Positions 44,605 through 54,041 are shown, numbered from the stretch's first letter. The stretch is DNA of 64,000 nt from an uncultured Clostridium sp. (GCA_900554365.1 USGY01000005.1:1-64000), one strand, 5' to 3'. The notes: a model not told the origin generated them from the sequence alone. Numbers and translations: made by a program.

Positions 44605-46332
44605 ATGAATTATTTAGAAGTATACAAAAAATGGTGCGAAAGCCCAGAATTTGATGAAGAAACAAAAAAAGAATTATTAGCAATAAAAGATGATAAAAAT
44701 GAAATTGAAGATAGATTTTATAAGGAATTAGAATTTGGAACAGCAGGATTAAGAGGAGTTATAGGTGCAGGAACAAATAGAATGAATATATATACAGTTG
44801 GAAAAGCTACTCAAGGTCTTGCAAATTATATTCTTGAACAAGGAACTCAAGATCAAGGAGTTGCAATAAGTTATGATTCAAGAAGAATGTCAAAAGAGTT
44901 TAGTAGATTAACAGCATTAATATTAAATGCTAATGGAATAAAAACATATTTATTTGAAAATTTAAGACCTGTTCCTGAATTATCATTTACTGTAAGAGAA
45001 TTAAAATGTACAGCAGGTGTAATGATAACTGCAAGTCATAATCCACCAAAATATAATGGATATAAAGTTTATTGGAATGATGGTGCACAAATTGTTGAAC
45101 CACGTGATAAAGAAATAATCGAAAAAGTAAAAGCTGTAAAAGACTATTCTGAAATAAAGAAAATATCACAAAAAGAAGCAGAAGAAAAAGGATTATTTAA
45201 TATAATAAAAGGCGAAATGGATGACAAATATATCAATGTTTTAAAAAGCAAAGTACTTAACCCAGAAATAGTTAAAGAAGAAGGGAAAAAACTAAAAATT
45301 GTATATACACCATTACATGGAACAGGAAATACAATAGTTGAAAGATTATTAAAAGAAATAGGGTTAAAAAATGTGTATGTTGTACCAGAACAAAAAGATC
45401 CTAATGGAGAATTCCCAACAGTTAGTTATCCAAATCCTGAAGATAAAAATGCTTTTAAATTAGCTTTAGAATTAGCCCAAAAAGAAAATGCAGATGTTGT
45501 TCTAGCAAATGACCCAGATGCAGATAGATTAGGAATATTTGCTAAAGATTCTAAAACAGGAAAATATATGGGCTATACAGGAAATATGTCAGCATTATTA
45601 ATTGCTGAATATAGAATTTCTCAAATGAAAGAAAAAGGAATTTTACCTTCAAATGGTCTATTTGTAACAACAGTAGTTTCATCAGATTTAGCAAAAGCAA
45701 TTGCAAAAGAATATAATTTAAAATGTGTTGAAGTATTAACAGGATTTAAAAATATTGGAAAAGCAATGCGCAAAGCAGAAGAAAAAGGAGAAAATCCATA
45801 TGTATTTGGATTTGAAGAAAGTTATGGTTGCTTAATAGGTGATTATGCACGTGATAAAGATGGAATTTCAGCTGTTATGGCTTTATGCGAAGCTGCTTGT
45901 TATTATGCTTCAAAAGGAAAGACATTATGGGATGCAATGGAAGATATTTATAAAAAATATGGTTATTATAAAGAAACACAAGTTGCAATTGTTATGGAAG
46001 GTGCAGAAGGTGCAAAAAAAATAAAAAATATGATGACCCAAACAAGAAATACAGATGTAGAAAAAATTGGTGATTATAAGGTGTTAGAATTTAAGGACAT
46101 TGAAAAAGATATAGTAAAAAATATTGAGACAGGAGAAATAACAAAAACAGGTTTACCAAAATCAAATGTATTATATTATGCATTAGAAAATAATAGTTGG
46201 TGTGCTGTAAGACCATCAGGTACAGAACCTAAAATCAAATTATATATGGGTGTAAAAGGAACATCAGATGAAGATGCAGAAAAGAAATTGGAAGGATTAA
46301 AAACAGCAATGGTTGATTTAGTAACTAAATAA
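44605..46332 (+). CDS. Phosphohexomutase (phosphoglucomutase/phosphomannomutase family, PgcA-like)
   Basis: This 575-residue enzyme interconverts hexose-6-phosphate and hexose-1-phosphate through a phosphoserine. The four family sites are present: the substrate/phospho-Ser loop MITASHNPPKYNGYK (Ser about residue 144), metal loop DPDADRLGI (about 301-309), sugar-binding GFEESYGCL, and phosphate-binding RPSGTEPKIKLY. The opening YLEVYKKWCESPEFDEETKKEL and FGTAGLRG fit PgcA. ATG 44605 is preferred because GGAGG lies just upstream, overlapping the ATG at 44590. Confidence 0.94.
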   Translation: MNYLEVYKKWCESPEFDEETKKELLAIKDDKNEIEDRFYKELEFGTAGLRGVIGAGTNRMNIYTVGKATQGLANYILEQGTQDQGVAISYDSRRMSKEFSRLTALILNANGIKTYLFENLRPVPELSFTVRELKCTAGVMITASHNPPKYNGYKVYWNDGAQIVEPRDKEIIEKVKAVKDYSEIKKISQKEAEEKGLFNIIKGEMDDKYINVLKSKVLNPEIVKEEGKKLKIVYTPLHGTGNTIVERLLKEIGLKNVYVVPEQKDPNGEFPTVSYPNPEDKNAFKLALELAQKENADVVLANDPDADRLGIFAKDSKTGKYMGYTGNMSALLIAEYRISQMKEKGILPSNGLFVTTVVSSDLAKAIAKEYNLKCVEVLTGFKNIGKAMRKAEEKGENPYVFGFEESYGCLIGDYARDKDGISAVMALCEAACYYASKGKTLWDAMEDIYKKYGYYKETQVAIVMEGAEGAKKIKNMMTQTRNTDVEKIGDYKVLEFKDIEKDIVKNIETGEITKTGLPKSNVLYYALENNSWCAVRPSGTEPKIKLYMGVKGTSDEDAEKKLEGLKTAMVDLVTK

Positions 46333-46336
46333 CTGT

Positions 46337-46546
46337 GAAGAAGAAAGTACTAAATTATTATGGCTTAGAGATAATATGTCAACTATTGTATGTAATTGTT
46401 TAGAAAATTTCGGATTTGTTTTTGGAGCTTTTTTAGGGGTATATCCTTTAGCAGATGTTGTTATGATAGCTGTTTCTACAAGTATTTTGGAAATTATTAT
46501 ATCTATTTGTAGTACACCATTTATCTATTTAGCTAAAAAAGTTTAA
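46337..46546 (+). pseudogene. C-terminal remnant of a queuosine-precursor transporter (VUT/YhhQ family)
   Basis: An open stretch of 69 codons without a proper start reads TKLLWLRDNMSTIVCN, then GVYPLADVVMIAVSTSILE and a hydrophobic end. The WLR.N.ST segment followed by helices matches the C-terminus of VUT-family transporters of about 220 residues. The N-terminal two thirds is missing because the mutase gene occupies that place. No ribosome site precedes it. It is a decayed remnant, kept in the same orientation as its neighbours. Confidence 0.65.
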
Positions 46547-46634
46547 GTAATAAATAAGCTATATTTTGTATAGTAATATAGCTTATTTATTTTTATTTTA
46601 AATTAACATACAGTTAAAATTTCACAAAGATAGT

Positions 46635-46663
46635 TTGACTTTTTATATTTAAATTGGTATAAT
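46635..46663 (+). promoter_or_regulatory. Promoter of tRNA-Arg
   Basis: TTGACT (46635-46640), a 17-base spacer and a perfect TATAAT (46658-46663) lie 11 bases before the tRNA. Confidence 0.85.
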
Positions 46664-46674
46664 CAGTGTGTTAT

Positions 46675-46750
<76 letters not shown>

Positions 46751-46780
46751 ATATGACATATATAGAAAGTAAAAATAAAA

Positions 46781-47251
46781 ATGGAAAATGAAGAAAAATA
46801 TATGCAAGAAGCATTAAAAGAGGCAAAAAAAGCATATAAAAAATTAGAAGTTCCAGTAGGAGCTATAATTGTAAAAAATGGTGAAATAATTGCTAAAGCA
46901 CATAATTTAAAAGAAACTAAAAATGATACAACAAAACATGCTGAAATATTAGCAATTCAAAGGGCTAGTAAAAAATTAAAAAGCTGGAGATTATTAGATT
47001 GCGAAATGTATATAACATTAGAACCATGTTCAATGTGTGCCGGAGCAATAATAAATTCAAGAGTAAAAAAAATATATATAGGAGCATTAGACTATAAAAC
47101 AGGAGCAGCAGGATCTGTTTTGAATTTATTTGAAGACTATAAATTTAATCATAAAGTAGAAGTAGAAAAAGGAATATTGCAAGAAGAGTGTGAAAATCTT
47201 TTAAAAAGTTTTTTTAAAGAATTAAGACAGAAAAAAAGAAAAAGTTTATAA
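46781..47251 (+). CDS. tadA: tRNA-specific adenosine deaminase TadA
   Basis: TadA converts A34 to inosine in tRNA-Arg(ACG). The 156-residue cytidine-deaminase-fold protein has the zinc and proton-shuttle motif KHAEILAIQRASKKL (His-Ala-Glu) and the second zinc site EPCSMCAGAIINSRVKKIYIG. The C-terminal helix has LKSFFKELR. Full length. It follows a tRNA gene with only a weak AGAAAG ribosome site, so tRNA and tadA may share a transcript. Confidence 0.95.
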   Translation: MENEEKYMQEALKEAKKAYKKLEVPVGAIIVKNGEIIAKAHNLKETKNDTTKHAEILAIQRASKKLKSWRLLDCEMYITLEPCSMCAGAIINSRVKKIYIGALDYKTGAAGSVLNLFEDYKFNHKVEVEKGILQEECENLLKSFFKELRQKKRKSL

Positions 47252-47283
47252 AGAAGGGAGAATGTCTTTTTAGGCAAACAAAT

Positions 47284-48039
47284 ATGAGAGATAATTTTAG
47301 ACGATTGATAAACACTAAAGCATTTCATGTAGCAATGGTTATTACAATAATTGCAATAATTTTATTTGTGGTTGGAATTATTATTTTAAAATATCAAGTA
47401 GAGGGCGAAACTAATATGCCATTTTGTGTGACTAAAGTAGCATTAATAAGTTCTTCTGAAAGTATGGATAAAGACTCTGGAGAAAATAGATGGGCTTTTG
47501 ATATAAATCAAAATAATGACATATATATTTATATAGAAAAAAATAAAAATTACACATCAAAAGAAATAATAAAAAGTGTAACTATAGATAATATAAAAGT
47601 AGAAAAAGAAAAAGAATTAGGAAAAATTAATTTTTATAGACCAAATATTTCAGATCAAGGTGGGACTTTTAGTAATACAGAGGAAAACTTGATTCAAACA
47701 ATAAAATATGATGGTGATATGGAATCAAATTTAAAAAGTTTAAAAATTGCTAATCAAGGTGGAATAATCGCTTTTAGATATGCAAATGATAAAATAGCTG
47801 AATATACATCAAATGAAGAAGAAATAAATCATAATGAATTATTAAAAAAATCTAATATTAAAGAAGAAGATTTAAAAGCTAAAATTAATTTTGATTTAAC
47901 AATAGAAACTGTATCAGGTAAAGAATATAAAGCAAATTTATCTTTTGAATTACCTATTCAGGGAGTTGTTGATAAAGGAATTTCTTCAACAGAGATAACT
48001 GATTTTAAAGATGTAATTTTTAAGAGAACGAAAAATTAA
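47284..48039 (+). CDS. Unknown membrane-anchored protein
   Basis: This 251-residue protein has one N-terminal membrane helix (about 15-38) and an outside domain rich in beta strands and Asn/Lys, with paired segments such as KVALISSSESMDKDSGENRW and INFDLTIETVSGKEYKANLS (the latter near the C-terminus). No family is recognised. A GGGAG motif lies 23 bases before the ATG, an unusually long spacing, and no alternative in-frame start exists nearer, so translation may be low or initiated otherwise. It sits between tadA and the SRP RNA gene. Confidence 0.75.
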   Translation: MRDNFRRLINTKAFHVAMVITIIAIILFVVGIIILKYQVEGETNMPFCVTKVALISSSESMDKDSGENRWAFDINQNNDIYIYIEKNKNYTSKEIIKSVTIDNIKVEKEKELGKINFYRPNISDQGGTFSNTEENLIQTIKYDGDMESNLKSLKIANQGGIIAFRYANDKIAEYTSNEEEINHNELLKKSNIKEEDLKAKINFDLTIETVSGKEYKANLSFELPIQGVVDKGISSTEITDFKDVIFKRTKN

Positions 48040-48047
48040 TTTTTTAC

Positions 48048-48076
48048 TTGATTAATATTAGTTTTCATTATATAAT
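48048..48076 (+). promoter_or_regulatory. Promoter of SRP RNA
   Basis: TTGATT (48048-48053), a 17-base spacer and a perfect TATAAT (48071-48076) lie just before the RNA start. Confidence 0.75.
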
Positions 48077-48080
48077 ACAG

Positions 48081-48220
48081 ATGGTATGTATTTAATCTTT
48101 GTATGGAGAGTAAACCAATAAAGACCTATGAATCTTGTCAGGTCCGGAAGGAAGCAGCAATAAGTAGTTTATCTTTATGTGGGGTACTTTCCATAGAGAG
48201 ATTAGATACCTACCATTTTT
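48081..48220 (+). ncRNA. ffs: Signal recognition particle RNA, short form
   Basis: The hallmark tetraloop region GTCAGGTCCGGAAGGAAGCAGC is split here as GTCAGGTCCGG and AAGGAAGCAGC (48138-48159), the Ffh-binding apex. Outer segments ATGGTA / TACCAT and ATTTAATCT / AGATTAGAT pair across a single long hairpin of about 136 bases, followed by a T-run as terminator. It is much shorter than the about 270-base Bacillus form with an Alu domain. It lies before dnaX, as in many Firmicutes. Confidence 0.93.
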
Positions 48221-48244
48221 TAAGATATAAAGGATGTGAATAAA

Positions 48245-49864
48245 ATGGGGTACACAGCGCTTTATAGAAAATTTAGACCAATGACATTTTCAGAAATTGT
48301 TGGTCAAGAACATATTACAAAAACTCTGAAAAATCAAATTATGGCAGGTAGAGTTGGACATGCATATTTATTTAATGGTGGAAGAGGAACAGGAAAGACA
48401 TCTGCTGCAAAAATTCTAGCAAGAGCAATAAACTGTTTAAATCCTAAAGATGGAGAGCCATGTAATGAATGTGAAATTTGTAAAGCTGCTATAAATGGTT
48501 CTTTAACAGATATTGTTGAAATGGATGCTGCTTCAAATAATAGCGTTGAGGATATTAGAAGTATTCGAGAAGAGGTGAATTTTTTACCTACTAAAGCTAA
48601 ATATAGGGTTTATATTATAGATGAGGTACATATGTTATCAACAGGTGCTTTTAATGCATTATTAAAGACATTAGAAGAACCACCTGAACATGTAAAATTT
48701 ATTTTAGCAACAACAGAACCACAAAAATTACTTGCAACAATTTTATCAAGATGCCAAAGATTTGACTTTAAAAGAATTTCAAATGAAAACATAATAAAAA
48801 GGCTAAGATTTGTTTGTGAAAAAAGTAATATAGAAATTACTGATGGAGCATTAAATATTATAGCAGTTTTGTCAGAAGGTGCAATGAGGGATGCCCTTTC
48901 AATTCTTGAAAGATGTATTCAAGATGGAGAAAATAAAATTGATGAAGATAAAATAAAAGATTTAGTTGGAATTCCAAAGACTACATATGTTCATAATATT
49001 ATGGATAGTTTATTTAAATATGATGTTGATAATACTTTAAAAAATATTGATGTTGTATTAGATGAAGGAAAAGACATAAATAATTTGCTATGGGAAATGA
49101 TAAAATATACTAAGGATTTGCTTATATATAAAGCATCACAAAAATTAGATATTTATAGTGAAGACGAAATAAATAAAATAAAAGAAATTTCTGAACAAGT
49201 ATCTAAAGAAGATTTAATTAATATGGTATATCAATTATCAGAATTAGAAAATGATATTAAATGGTCAACTCAAAAGACTATAATTTTCCAAGCTGGAATG
49301 ATTAAATTATGTAATAAGCAGGCTAATGAAAATAAAGGGCTTGAGGAAAGAGTTGAAAAAATTGAAAAATATTTAAAATCAGGAAAAGCAAATATGATGT
49401 CAAATGGAATTATGCAAACACAAAGAGTTCAATCAGCACCAACAAGTTTTGGACCAAGAACTATGCAACAACCAGTATCTAGAAAGCAGCCAAATGCTAT
49501 TAAAAAGCCAATTACAAGGAATTATTCTAAAAATTCAAATGAATATTGGCCTGAGATTTTAACAGATTTAAAGCAAAGTGGAAAAATAGTTTTATATACA
49601 AATTTAATGAATACTAAAGCTAAAGAATTGAATGATATGACAGTTGGAATTGAATTTCCAGGAGGAATGTCTTCTTTTGGAAAAACAATATTAGAAAAGC
49701 CAGAAAATATTAGAGAAATTTCTAAAATGGTATCTATAGCATGTGGTAAACCAATGGAAATAAAATATTTATCACAAAATAATCAAGTAAATCAGATGAC
49801 TCAAGAAGAAAATTTACAACAATTTGCGAATGATTCGGATATACCTTTTAATATAATAGATTAA
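48245..49864 (+). CDS. dnaX: DNA polymerase III subunits gamma/tau
   Basis: DnaX is the clamp-loader ATPase of the replisome. The 539-residue protein starts MGYTALYRKFRPMTFSEIVGQ and has Walker A GGRGTGKTSAAKILARAINC, the four-Cys zinc site near CNECEIC, Walker B/DExH-like IIDEVHMLSTGAFNALLKT, and sensor SRCQRFDFKR. The tau tail (about 365-539) is short and low in conservation. ATG 48245 is preferred since AAAGGA would overlap the GTG at 48236. It forms an operon with ybaB and recR. Confidence 0.97.
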   Translation: MGYTALYRKFRPMTFSEIVGQEHITKTLKNQIMAGRVGHAYLFNGGRGTGKTSAAKILARAINCLNPKDGEPCNECEICKAAINGSLTDIVEMDAASNNSVEDIRSIREEVNFLPTKAKYRVYIIDEVHMLSTGAFNALLKTLEEPPEHVKFILATTEPQKLLATILSRCQRFDFKRISNENIIKRLRFVCEKSNIEITDGALNIIAVLSEGAMRDALSILERCIQDGENKIDEDKIKDLVGIPKTTYVHNIMDSLFKYDVDNTLKNIDVVLDEGKDINNLLWEMIKYTKDLLIYKASQKLDIYSEDEINKIKEISEQVSKEDLINMVYQLSELENDIKWSTQKTIIFQAGMIKLCNKQANENKGLEERVEKIEKYLKSGKANMMSNGIMQTQRVQSAPTSFGPRTMQQPVSRKQPNAIKKPITRNYSKNSNEYWPEILTDLKQSGKIVLYTNLMNTKAKELNDMTVGIEFPGGMSSFGKTILEKPENIREISKMVSIACGKPMEIKYLSQNNQVNQMTQEENLQQFANDSDIPFNIID

Positions 49865-49880
49865 ATAAGGAGGAATTAAA

Positions 49881-50225
49881 ATGTCAAAAAGAGGTGGATT
49901 CCCAGGAATGGGCGGATTCGGAGGAATGAATCTAAATAATTTAATGAAAGAAGCTAAAAAAATGCAAGCAGATATGGAAAAATCTCAAGCAGAACTATCA
50001 ACAAAAGAATTTGAAGCTTCAGCAGGTGGAGGAGCTGTAAATGTAAAAGTTACAGGAGATAAAACAATTAAAGAAATAAAAATAAAACCAGAAGTTGTTG
50101 ACCCAGATGATGTTGAAATGTTAGAAGATTTAATTTTAACATGTGTTAATGAGGCTTTAAGACAAGTTGATTCAGCACAAGCTGCATCACTTGGTAAGTA
50201 CAATATTCCTGGATTAGGATTATAG
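49881..50225 (+). CDS. YbaB/EbfC nucleoid-associated protein
   Basis: This 114-residue DNA-binding protein of the YbaB/EbfC family has a Gly/Met-rich head (GGFPGMGGFGGMN), a long helix NLMKEAKKMQADMEKSQAEL, and the core FEASAGGGAVNVKVTGD then IKIKPEVVDPDDVEMLED. It lies between dnaX and recR, the standard place. Full length. Confidence 0.96.
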   Translation: MSKRGGFPGMGGFGGMNLNNLMKEAKKMQADMEKSQAELSTKEFEASAGGGAVNVKVTGDKTIKEIKIKPEVVDPDDVEMLEDLILTCVNEALRQVDSAQAASLGKYNIPGLGL

Positions 50226-50256
50226 TATTTATGAACTTAGTTGGAGGAAAAATAAA

Positions 50257-50856
50257 ATGTCATTATATTCACCATCAATAGAAAAATTAATAGAGAGCTT
50301 TGAAAGATTACCAAGTATAGGACATAAAACTGCAGCAAGATTGGCTTTTTATATATTAAATTGTTCAGAGGAAGAAACAAATGAATTTATTACTGCAATA
50401 ACAAATGCAAAAAAGAATTTAAAATATTGTAGTAAATGTTTTAATATATCAGATACTGATCCTTGTTCTATTTGCAGTAACCCTAAAAGAGATCAAAGTA
50501 TTATATGTGTGGTAGAAGATGTAAGAGATATAATTGCAATGGAGAAAACACATGAATTTAAAGGTGTATACCATGTTTTACATGGATCAATTTCGCCAAT
50601 GAATGGTGTTGGACCAGATGATATAAAAATAAAAGAATTGTTAGCACGTTTAATGGATGGAGAAGTAAAAGAGGTAATTTTAGCAACGAATCCTAGGGTA
50701 GAAGGAGAAGCCACTGCTATGTATTTATCAAAACTTATTAAACCATTAGGGGTAAAAGTAACAAGAATTGCTCATGGTATTCCTGTTGGTGGAGACTTAG
50801 AATATACAGATGAAATTACATTAACTAAGGCTTTAGAAGGAAGAAGAGAAATATAA
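50257..50856 (+). CDS. recR: Recombination protein RecR
   Basis: RecR helps RecF/RecO load RecA at gaps. The 199-residue protein has a helix-hairpin-helix start (FERLPSIGHKTAARLAFYIL), a four-Cys zinc finger CSKCFNISDTDPCSIC (about residues 57-72), a Toprim domain with VVEDVRDIIAME and ATNPRVEGEATAMYLSKL, and the C-terminal GGDLEYTDEITLTKALEGR. Full length. It ends at a strong terminator, closing dnaX-ybaB-recR. Confidence 0.97.
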   Translation: MSLYSPSIEKLIESFERLPSIGHKTAARLAFYILNCSEEETNEFITAITNAKKNLKYCSKCFNISDTDPCSICSNPKRDQSIICVVEDVRDIIAMEKTHEFKGVYHVLHGSISPMNGVGPDDIKIKELLARLMDGEVKEVILATNPRVEGEATAMYLSKLIKPLGVKVTRIAHGIPVGGDLEYTDEITLTKALEGRREI

Positions 50857-50890
50857 AGAAGGGATTTTTTAGATCCCTTCTTTATTTTTT
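50855..50890. terminator. Terminator after recR, probably shared with the minus-strand gene
   Basis: AAAGAAGGGAT and ATCCCTTCTTT form a perfect 11-bp stem followed by ATTTTTT. Confidence 0.92.
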
Positions 50891-52016
50891 ATGAATTTAA
50901 TAATATATTACAAATATCACTAGTAGAATTAGGCTTAGCTAATAATTTTGTGTTTTCTTTCATATTATGAAGTTTTACTGTATTAGATAATAAATTTTCT
51001 ATAATTAATTTGGCGTTATTATTTTTTCTTAACCAAACTGCTATTCCTTTATCTTCTAAAAATTCAGCATTTTCTTCTTCTTGACCGGGAATAGGATTTA
51101 TAATAACCATAGGTAAATGTGAAGCTAAACTTTCAGATGTTGTTAGTCCACCTGGTTTTGTTACAACTAAATTAGAAATACTCATTAATTGAGGAACTTC
51201 ATTTGTAAATTCTAGAATCTTAACATTTTGAGCTGAATTATTTTTTACTATTTCCTCAAAACTTTCTTTCATTTTTGGATTTTTTCCAGCAATAGCAATA
51301 ATTTGAATTCTATCGTCTAAACTTTCTTTTACAAATATATCAAATATTTCTGCTGTTTTAGTTTTTCCTAGTCCAAATTCTCCACCACCAAAGAATAATA
51401 TAGTGAATTTATCATCTGCTAGATTATATTTGTTTAAAATTTTTTCTTTATTATATTGTTTTAAAAATCTATTAGAAATTGGAATTCCGGTAACAAATAC
51501 TTTTGTATCTGGAATATTTTTTGTTATTAAATATTTTTTCATTTTATCATTTGCTACAAAATAATAATCTGTAAAGTCATGACCCACAAGCCATTGATCA
51601 TGAGGAGAAAAGTCAGTCATAATTGTTGCAATTTTTGCAGTAATTTTATTTTTTCTTTTTAAATAACTACACATTTGGCTTCCAAAAGGATGTGTAGAAA
51701 TTATTAAGTCAGGCTTTTTTTCTCGTAATAGTTTTAGAAGTTTTATAGCCATAATTTTATTTGATCTAGAAGATAGATGTGCCAAAGGACCTTTTTGTGA
51801 ATCTGAATAAATTTTTCCCCAAGCCCAAGGCATTTTTTTTGCCATTTCTCTATATGCAGCTGTTGTTAATTTTTCAATAGCTTTATTTACGTATTTCATA
51901 CAATCTATTAATTCAACATCATAGTTTGGGTAATTATTTAAAATATATTCATTTATAGATTTTGCAGCATTTAAATGTCCACCACCGTATGATGCATAAA
52001 AAATTAAAATTTTCAT
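50889..52016 (-). CDS. Diacylglycerol glucosyltransferase-like (MGDG synthase family)
   Basis: This 375-residue GT-B glycosyltransferase is like UgtP, which adds glucose to diacylglycerol to make glycolipid anchors. The N-terminal MGDG-synthase motif YASYGGGHLNAAKSINEY is diagnostic, followed by ISTHPFGSQM, a UDP-sugar domain with FTILFFGGGEFGLGKT and VVTKPGGLTTSESLASHLPM. ATG 52016 (GGAGA site) is chosen; the upstream ATG at 52073 would add 19 residues without family match. It is transcribed away from sleB. The acceptor lipid is inferred. Confidence 0.88.
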   Translation of the reverse strand: MKILIFYASYGGGHLNAAKSINEYILNNYPNYDVELIDCMKYVNKAIEKLTTAAYREMAKKMPWAWGKIYSDSQKGPLAHLSSRSNKIMAIKLLKLLREKKPDLIISTHPFGSQMCSYLKRKNKITAKIATIMTDFSPHDQWLVGHDFTDYYFVANDKMKKYLITKNIPDTKVFVTGIPISNRFLKQYNKEKILNKYNLADDKFTILFFGGGEFGLGKTKTAEIFDIFVKESLDDRIQIIAIAGKNPKMKESFEEIVKNNSAQNVKILEFTNEVPQLMSISNLVVTKPGGLTTSESLASHLPMVIINPIPGQEEENAEFLEDKGIAVWLRKNNNAKLIIENLLSNTVKLHNMKENTKLLAKPNSTSDICNILLNS

Positions 52017-52134
52017 AATTGTCTCCTTTTTAATGTTTTGTAGCATTTTATCACATAAATAAAAAAATTTCAAAGAATGGAATATTTTTATTAAATTTTA
52101 TGCAAAATAAAATAAATATGAAAAGGGTGATAAA

Positions 52135-52611
52135 TTGAAAAAGATTTTAAAAATTATATTTATATTTGTTTCGTTAATAGTTCTTTTAATAAGTATTGCT
52201 ATATTAAGTAAAAATTCAAATGAAGATATATCAACATATGCAGCTGGTTCAGGTAATCCTGATATTCAACTTATGGCAAGAGCGATAAATGGAGAAGCAA
52301 GAGGAGAACCATATGAAGGACAAGTTGCTGTAGGAGCAGTTATTTTAAATAGGGTAAAAAGTCCCAATTTTCCAAATACGGTATCTGGAGTAATATATCA
52401 GTCAGGAGCATTTACAGCAGTTAGTGATGGTCAAATAAATGTGCCAATTTCTGAAAATTCATCTGTATACAAAGCTGCTAGAGATGCAATGAACGGATGG
52501 GATCCAACAGGTGGTTGTATTTATTATTTTAATCCAGATACAGCAACTAATAAATGGATTTGGTCAAGACCATTGGTTAAAGTAATTGGAAAACATAGAT
52601 TTTGCAAATAA
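52135..52611 (+). CDS. sleB: Spore cortex-lytic enzyme, SleB/CwlJ family
   Basis: This 158-residue protein has a hydrophobic N-terminal segment (about 4-25) and a hydrolase_2 domain with MARAINGEARGEPYEGQVAVG (catalytic Glu in GEARGE, about residue 55), AVILNRVKSPNFPNTVSGVIY and a C-terminal WSRPLVKVIGKHRFCK. SleB degrades spore cortex during germination. It lacks the N-terminal wall-binding repeat of longer SleB. It starts with TTG behind AGGGTGA. ypeB starts 14 bases later, the canonical sleB-ypeB pair. Confidence 0.92.
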   Translation: MKKILKIIFIFVSLIVLLISIAILSKNSNEDISTYAAGSGNPDIQLMARAINGEARGEPYEGQVAVGAVILNRVKSPNFPNTVSGVIYQSGAFTAVSDGQINVPISENSSVYKAARDAMNGWDPTGGCIYYFNPDTATNKWIWSRPLVKVIGKHRFCK

Positions 52612-52625
52612 TTAGGAGGAAAATA

Positions 52626-53999
52626 ATGAATAAATTAATTGATTGGAAAAACAGATTAAAAAAAGGGCATATGTTAAGTATAATTTGTGTTCTTTTGATA
52701 ATTGTGGCTGTTTTAGGAATTATTCTGTATAAAAAACAAACAGAATATAGACAAGCATCTGAAAATAGTTATAATTCGGCTTTTTTTGAATTAGTAGATT
52801 ATGTTCAAAATGTAGAATCATATTTGGCTAAATCAATGATATCTTCTACACCAGAACATGGAGCAGAAACACTTACGGAATTATGGCGTGAAGCAAACTT
52901 AGCTCAAGCATATTTAAGTAGATTGCCAATAGAGAGTCAAGAACTTTCAAATACTGAAAAATTCTTAAATCAAGTAAGTGATTATAGCTATAGTTTATCT
53001 AAAAAAAATATTTATAATGAAAAATTAACAGATGAAGATTTTAATAATTTAAAAGAATTACACACATATAGTTTAGAGCTTGAAAATACTTTAAATCAAT
53101 TATCTGAAGATTTAAATAATGGTAGAGTAGCATGGGGAGAATTAACTAAAAAAGGAACTGTTGCATTTGCTCAGCAGGTAGATAATATTTCAAAATCAAG
53201 TTTTAGTAATATGGAGCAGAATTTTCATGAATATTCAGGTTTGATTTATGATGGCGCATTTTCAGAACATTTAACTAATTCAGAGCCTAAAGGTTTAACA
53301 GGTGATGAAATTGACGAAGATGTTGCCAAACAAAAAGCTGAAGAATTTGTTGGTTTTGAAAATATAAAAGAAACATCAAATTTAGGATATTTTGAAAACG
53401 CAACAATACCTTCATATGGATTTTCTATAAAAAAAATAAATGGTCAAAATGTTAATATATCAATATCTAAAAAAGGTGGACATATTATATATATGAATGC
53501 CAATAGAGAAGTTAATAATGAAATAATTAGCCAAGAAGATGCAGATAATAAAGCCAAAAGCTATTTAGATACTAAGGGATTTAACAATATGAAAGAAACT
53601 TATTATTTGAAACAAGATGGAATTGTTACAATAAATTATGCCTATAATCAAGATGGAGTAATAATGTATCCTGATTTAATAAAGGTAAAAGTTGCACTTG
53701 ATAATGGAGAGATATTAGGATTAGAATGTACAGGATATTTAAATAATCATACCCAAAGAGATGTTTCAAAAGTGAAAATAACTAAAGAAGATGCCAAAAA
53801 GAATTTAAATAAAAATCTAGAAATTATTGGTGAAAATATGGCCGTAATTCCAACAGAGTGGAAAACTGAAATTTTATGTTATGAATTTAAAGGAAAAGTA
53901 GATGAAAAAGAATTTTTAGTTTATATTAATGCTGAAAATGGAAAAGAAGAAGATATATTAGTTATAACTAATACTCCAAATGGAACACTTACCACATAA
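52626..53999 (+). CDS. ypeB: Germination protein YpeB
   Basis: YpeB localises and controls SleB in the spore. The 457-residue protein has one membrane helix (about 16-37), a long helical region (about 45-190) with YLSRLP, and PepSY domains (about 225-300, 305-375 and 385-455), for example DVAKQKAEEFVGF and EDADNKAKSYLDTKGF. ATG 52626 with AGGAGG is preferred to the TTG-like upstream start. It is fully linked to sleB, confirming a cortex-lysis operon. Confidence 0.93.
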   Translation: MNKLIDWKNRLKKGHMLSIICVLLIIVAVLGIILYKKQTEYRQASENSYNSAFFELVDYVQNVESYLAKSMISSTPEHGAETLTELWREANLAQAYLSRLPIESQELSNTEKFLNQVSDYSYSLSKKNIYNEKLTDEDFNNLKELHTYSLELENTLNQLSEDLNNGRVAWGELTKKGTVAFAQQVDNISKSSFSNMEQNFHEYSGLIYDGAFSEHLTNSEPKGLTGDEIDEDVAKQKAEEFVGFENIKETSNLGYFENATIPSYGFSIKKINGQNVNISISKKGGHIIYMNANREVNNEIISQEDADNKAKSYLDTKGFNNMKETYYLKQDGIVTINYAYNQDGVIMYPDLIKVKVALDNGEILGLECTGYLNNHTQRDVSKVKITKEDAKKNLNKNLEIIGENMAVIPTEWKTEILCYEFKGKVDEKEFLVYINAENGKEEDILVITNTPNGTLTT

Positions 54000-54005
54000 A
54001 AAATA

Positions 54006-54041
54006 GGATTTAAAACTTTTTAGTTTTAAATCCCTTTTTTT
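54006..54041. terminator. Terminator between ypeB and the VanW gene
   Basis: GGATTTAAAACT and AGTTTTAAATCC form a perfect 12-bp stem, then a long T-run. Confidence 0.92.
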
